A stretch of DNA of 64,000 bases from Polyangiaceae bacterium. Its GTDB lineage: Bacteria > Myxococcota_A > Polyangia > Polyangiales > Polyangiaceae. The stretch is from contig WQYX01000009.1 in NCBI GenBank assembly GCA_009781005.1, positions 1 to 64,000 on the forward strand, in the 5' to 3' direction. A model generated the notes under the pieces. It was not told the DNA's origin and did no database searches. It saw only the letters and a list, made by a program, of their open reading frames with translations. The translations under genes were made by a program, and so were the position numbers. This document shows, piece by piece, positions 61,591 through 64,000 of this stretch (position 1 is the first letter of the stretch; each line of letters opens with the position of its first letter).

Positions 61591-63698
61591 AACGCCTCTC
61601 CGATACCGAACGAGAACGCGATCGGAATCGCGTCGAAGAACCAGGAGGGTTGCTGCTCGTCGGTCGCACTCGCCGGATACTGCAGGCCCGGGAGGCGGTA
61701 ACCGATATCGAGTCGAATAGGTCCCACCGGAGTGTCGTAGCGCCCGCCGGTCCCGCACGATAGATGTGGGCGATTGAGGCGGATACTAGTCTTGAATGGT
61801 GAAACGTCGGCAGCATCGCAGAAGATCGCCATGGAGAAGGGACCCGATACAATGAAACGCAGCTCAGCGCTGGCCTCCCAAAGCGACAAACCTCCAGTTG
61901 GTAAAAGGCATTGCGATTGCGGCTCATTCGGATTGCAGTTCGACGCGCTATTCGATTGTCCGGCCGGGCTCAGATAAGGCACGTTCGCAAACGGGCCGAT
62001 ACCGCGGAGCGGATAGCCGCGGTTCGAGACGGGACCGCCAGCGTAAAATCCTCGGAAATAGAGGAGCTGATAATCCCGGTTCAGGTCCCCCTCATTGGGC
62101 TTGGTTCCAGTCGTCAAGTTTTGCTGCGCTGCCGCGCCGTAGTTGTGCGGAAAGAGAAAACCGAACGCGCTGCGCCCTGCGAGAACGACACGCCGCGAAA
62201 GCGGGTAATATGCACGTATCTCGGGCGACAGGCGCACGTCCGTTGCGTCACCTTGCATGGGTCCGCCCGCGAACTGCGTCCCCAAGCCGAGGAAGATGCC
62301 GCGGCGCGTGTGAATGGGGTCGTCGCGAAAATCGAGCGTCGTGAGGATCTCGAAGTACGAGATGAGCAGCGCGGGAACGTTGTCCGTGTGCCCGATGTAA
62401 TCGAACGGGAAGTCCGCCTGAATGCCGTAGCGCGGATTGACGAAGAGACGATTGAAAAACGTGCGCTCTACACCGAGCGATCCGCGCGCTTCGTGATAAC
62501 CGACAACGGCTGGAGAGTTGTTGTTCGGCAAGAGCACCGGGAAGATGCCGTACTCGGCACTTACCACGCCGGTGGTGCGCCCCTCGATGAATGCCGGCTG
62601 CCGAATCGAGCTCGTGATGCGCTGCTCGTAGAGGATCTTCCGCGTGTTCTCGGAGGACGTGAGCAGCGTTGGATAAAGATCGAATCCAGGTTTGAAGCGG
62701 ATGTCGAATTTGCGCAGGCCACCGAGGAAGTTCGCGCTCTGCCAGCCAATGACTCCATGTACGTCCGTGCGCACGTTGTCGAGCTCCGAACCAAAACCGG
62801 CGACGATCGTCTTGAGCTTCGAAGGTTCGGTGCGGACCGTGAGCGGCACCACCTGCGTCGTACCCATCTGCGAGAGATCGGAGGCGACTTCGACGGACGC
62901 GAACACGCCGAGATCGAGAAGCGCCTGCCGCGCATCGTCGATCTCTTCGCTCGAATAGAGATCGCCTTCTTTGAGCTTGAAGACATTGCGAATCCTGTCT
63001 TCCGGCAACTCACCGAGGCCTTCGAAGCGCACCGAGCCTAGATGCGCAATGGGCCCCGCGTCGATATCGAACGTGACGCGCGCCGCGTGCGAAGCAAGAT
63101 CGACTTCTGCACTTCGCGTGACCTTTGCGATCGCGTGACCGGCGCCGGTCATCGTGGAAAGGACTTGCGTCTCCGCACTGGCGAACGACGTCTCGTCGAG
63201 GGGCTCGCCCTCGTGCAAAAGTCGATTGATCCTGCGTAGAATCCTCCTTTTGACCATCTCATCGATAATGCCATTTGCGTTGATGGTGACCGTGTCGACC
63301 AAAATGGGAGGACCTTTGTCGACTTCAATCTCGACTTCCACCTTGTTGCCTCGCGGCACCACGCGCGCAACTCGAGCCTTCGCATCGTAGTAGCCACGAG
63401 CGCGCAGATACCGCTCGATGCGCGACAGGTCGCGGCGCAGCGCGTAGCGATCGAAGTATTCGTAGTCGTAGACAACCCCGTAAAACAAACCGAGAAAGCG
63501 CGACGATTCGCGCGTGGTAATGCGCGTACGGAGATCGTCCTCTTCGTCGAGCGCGCGGTCGTTCGTATCGGAGATCTCGACCTTCGAGATCGCGCTCTTG
63601 CCAGCGGGAATGCTGTAACATCCGCACGAGAAAGCAGCAGCAAAGATCAGAAACAAAAGCAGCAGCGAAGATGACTTATCGCCGCCGCAACGGAACAT
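61587..63698 (-). CDS. TamA/Omp85-family outer-membrane protein
   Basis: 703 aa. N-terminal signal with lipobox-like AAFSCGC, three POTRA-type repeats (about 40-330: AISKVEISDTNDRALDEE, YYDAKARVARVVPRGNKVEVEIEVDKGPPI, IAHLGSVRFEGLGELPEDRI), then a C-terminal barrel of the bacterial surface antigen family (RGFYAGGPVSNRGYPLRGIGP, ASAELRFIVSGPFSMAIFCDAADVS, TPVGPIRLDIGYRLPG). Partner of TamB encoded next to it. End IAFSFGIGEAF has a terminal aromatic, as barrels do. Confidence 0.93.
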   Translation of the reverse strand: MFRCGGDKSSSLLLLFLIFAAAFSCGCYSIPAGKSAISKVEISDTNDRALDEEDDLRTRITTRESSRFLGLFYGVVYDYEYFDRYALRRDLSRIERYLRARGYYDAKARVARVVPRGNKVEVEIEVDKGPPILVDTVTINANGIIDEMVKRRILRRINRLLHEGEPLDETSFASAETQVLSTMTGAGHAIAKVTRSAEVDLASHAARVTFDIDAGPIAHLGSVRFEGLGELPEDRIRNVFKLKEGDLYSSEEIDDARQALLDLGVFASVEVASDLSQMGTTQVVPLTVRTEPSKLKTIVAGFGSELDNVRTDVHGVIGWQSANFLGGLRKFDIRFKPGFDLYPTLLTSSENTRKILYEQRITSSIRQPAFIEGRTTGVVSAEYGIFPVLLPNNNSPAVVGYHEARGSLGVERTFFNRLFVNPRYGIQADFPFDYIGHTDNVPALLISYFEILTTLDFRDDPIHTRRGIFLGLGTQFAGGPMQGDATDVRLSPEIRAYYPLSRRVVLAGRSAFGFLFPHNYGAAAQQNLTTGTKPNEGDLNRDYQLLYFRGFYAGGPVSNRGYPLRGIGPFANVPYLSPAGQSNSASNCNPNEPQSQCLLPTGGLSLWEASAELRFIVSGPFSMAIFCDAADVSPFKTSIRLNRPHLSCGTGGRYDTPVGPIRLDIGYRLPGLQYPASATDEQQPSWFFDAIPIAFSFGIGEAF

Positions 63699-63715
63699 CG
63701 AAGTGCAACATAGCC

Positions 63716-63840
63716 TAAACCGCTTTCGATTTGCCGCGATCTCATCGTTGGGGCCTGCGCTGCGGTCCTCAAAGCCAAGAGGCTATTCTGGTCCGCTGCT
63801 CGGCCCCGCCTCGACCTCGCGGCAACTTGAAAGCGGTCTA
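63716..63840. repeat. full copy of the ACCGCTTTC element family, opposite orientation
   Basis: 125 bp, with terminal repeats TAAACCGCTTTCGATTTGCC and GGCAACTTGAAAGCGGTCTA pairing at 17 of 20 positions. The core holds GATCTCATCGTTGGGGCCTG and CTCGGCCCCGCCTCGACC, complementing the copy at 25968. It lies between tamA and a lipoprotein gene. Confidence 0.85.
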
Positions 63841-63846
63841 ATTCAA

Positions 63847-64000
63847 ATGCACAGCCTCAACGTCATCGCACTTGCTCTGCTTGTGACTCTGCCTGCAACA
63901 GTGAGTTGCGGAGGGAGCCCCCTCGCGCGTCCTCCGCGTGTTCAGGTCAAGAGCGAAGACTACGTCGCCGTGCCGTTCCCACCTCGACCGCCGCTCGTCG
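63847..64000 (+). CDS. lipoprotein, 5' end only (cut by the window edge)
   Basis: ATG 63847 opens HSLNVIALALLVTLPATVSC, a lipoprotein signal with Cys at 21, then Pro/Arg-rich text (PRVQVKSEDYVAVPFPPRPP). Continues past the end of the window; function cannot be told. Confidence 0.6.
   Translation, partial: MHSLNVIALALLVTLPATVSCGGSPLARPPRVQVKSEDYVAVPFPPRPPLV

Noticed and set aside
60436-61701. 421-aa open frame opposite tamB
   Set aside because: Antisense shadow of tamB, with Arg/Asp-rich composition and no motifs.
1-64000. CRISPR array, tRNA or rRNA genes
   Set aside because: No regularly spaced short repeats, cloverleaf with a GGTTCGA-type T-arm, or rRNA-like block was seen on reading; an Infernal/tRNAscan run would settle it.

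Overview
The window looks like chromosomal DNA from a Myxococcota bacterium, most likely of the Polyangiales/Sorangiineae type. The DNA is GC-rich with GC-rich third positions. There are two eukaryotic-like Ser/Thr kinases with membrane anchors and Pro/Ala-rich tails, many lipoproteins, a type III polyketide synthase locus, enlarged ScpA/ScpB, TamA/TamB and isolated type III secretion-type genes. This assignment comes from gene content alone; no database was searched. No rRNA, tRNA, CRISPR array, prophage or transposase gene was found.

Layout. 0.1-8.1 kb: a Ser/Thr kinase diverges from a lipoprotein/DUF58/VWA operon, followed by two small genes. 8.1-11.2 kb: uvrB, whose last 244 bp are repeated 505 bp downstream around a repeat-derived spacer. 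11.2-15.5 kb: a partly decayed type III PKS locus. A UbiA prenyltransferase and an SRPBCC protein lie head to head and both have lost their 5' ends; the PKS, a membrane protein and a UbiG-like methyltransferase are intact. 15.7-19.9 kb: RND efflux pair. 20-26 kb: two divergent BON-domain genes, a NIF3-family protein, a nucleotidyltransferase-fold protein, a metallophosphoesterase and a deacetylase with FG-GAP-like repeats. 26.2-32.3 kb: cyclopropane synthase, two small conserved proteins, argS and pmbA. 32.4-36.7 kb: paired PD40 lipoproteins, an HTH protein and scpA-scpB. 37-41 kb: second kinase, beta-barrel protein, SctT/FliR-like protein and MaoC hydratase. 41-49 kb: a small basic protein, a Cys-rich lipoprotein, a MuiA/DUF4139 gene with a decayed upstream copy, and a five-gene run thiolase/MBL hydrolase/small ORF/SctL-FliH-like/M50 protease. 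49-55 kb: purC-purS, OmpA lipoprotein, deacetylase and feoA-feoB-histidine kinase. 55-64 kb: HAD phosphatase, rplU-rpmA, tamA-tamB and the start of a lipoprotein.

The most unusual signal is in the spaces between genes. One family of 145/191-bp elements with 18-bp terminal inverted repeats (AGAGCGTGT...ACACGCTCT) has four copies and one fragment. A second family of about 125 bp, with ends like ACCGCTTTCAAnTTGACG, has two full copies and several solo ends. Both families sit at gene 3' ends and in several cases overlap or supply the stop codon of the neighbouring gene. The inverted repeats of the first family covary between copies. A shared internal GC-rich module also occurs in the spacer inside the uvrB duplication and next to the HAD gene. 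Together with two adjacent paralogue pairs and three decayed loci, this suggests a chromosome shaped by small non-autonomous elements and local duplication.
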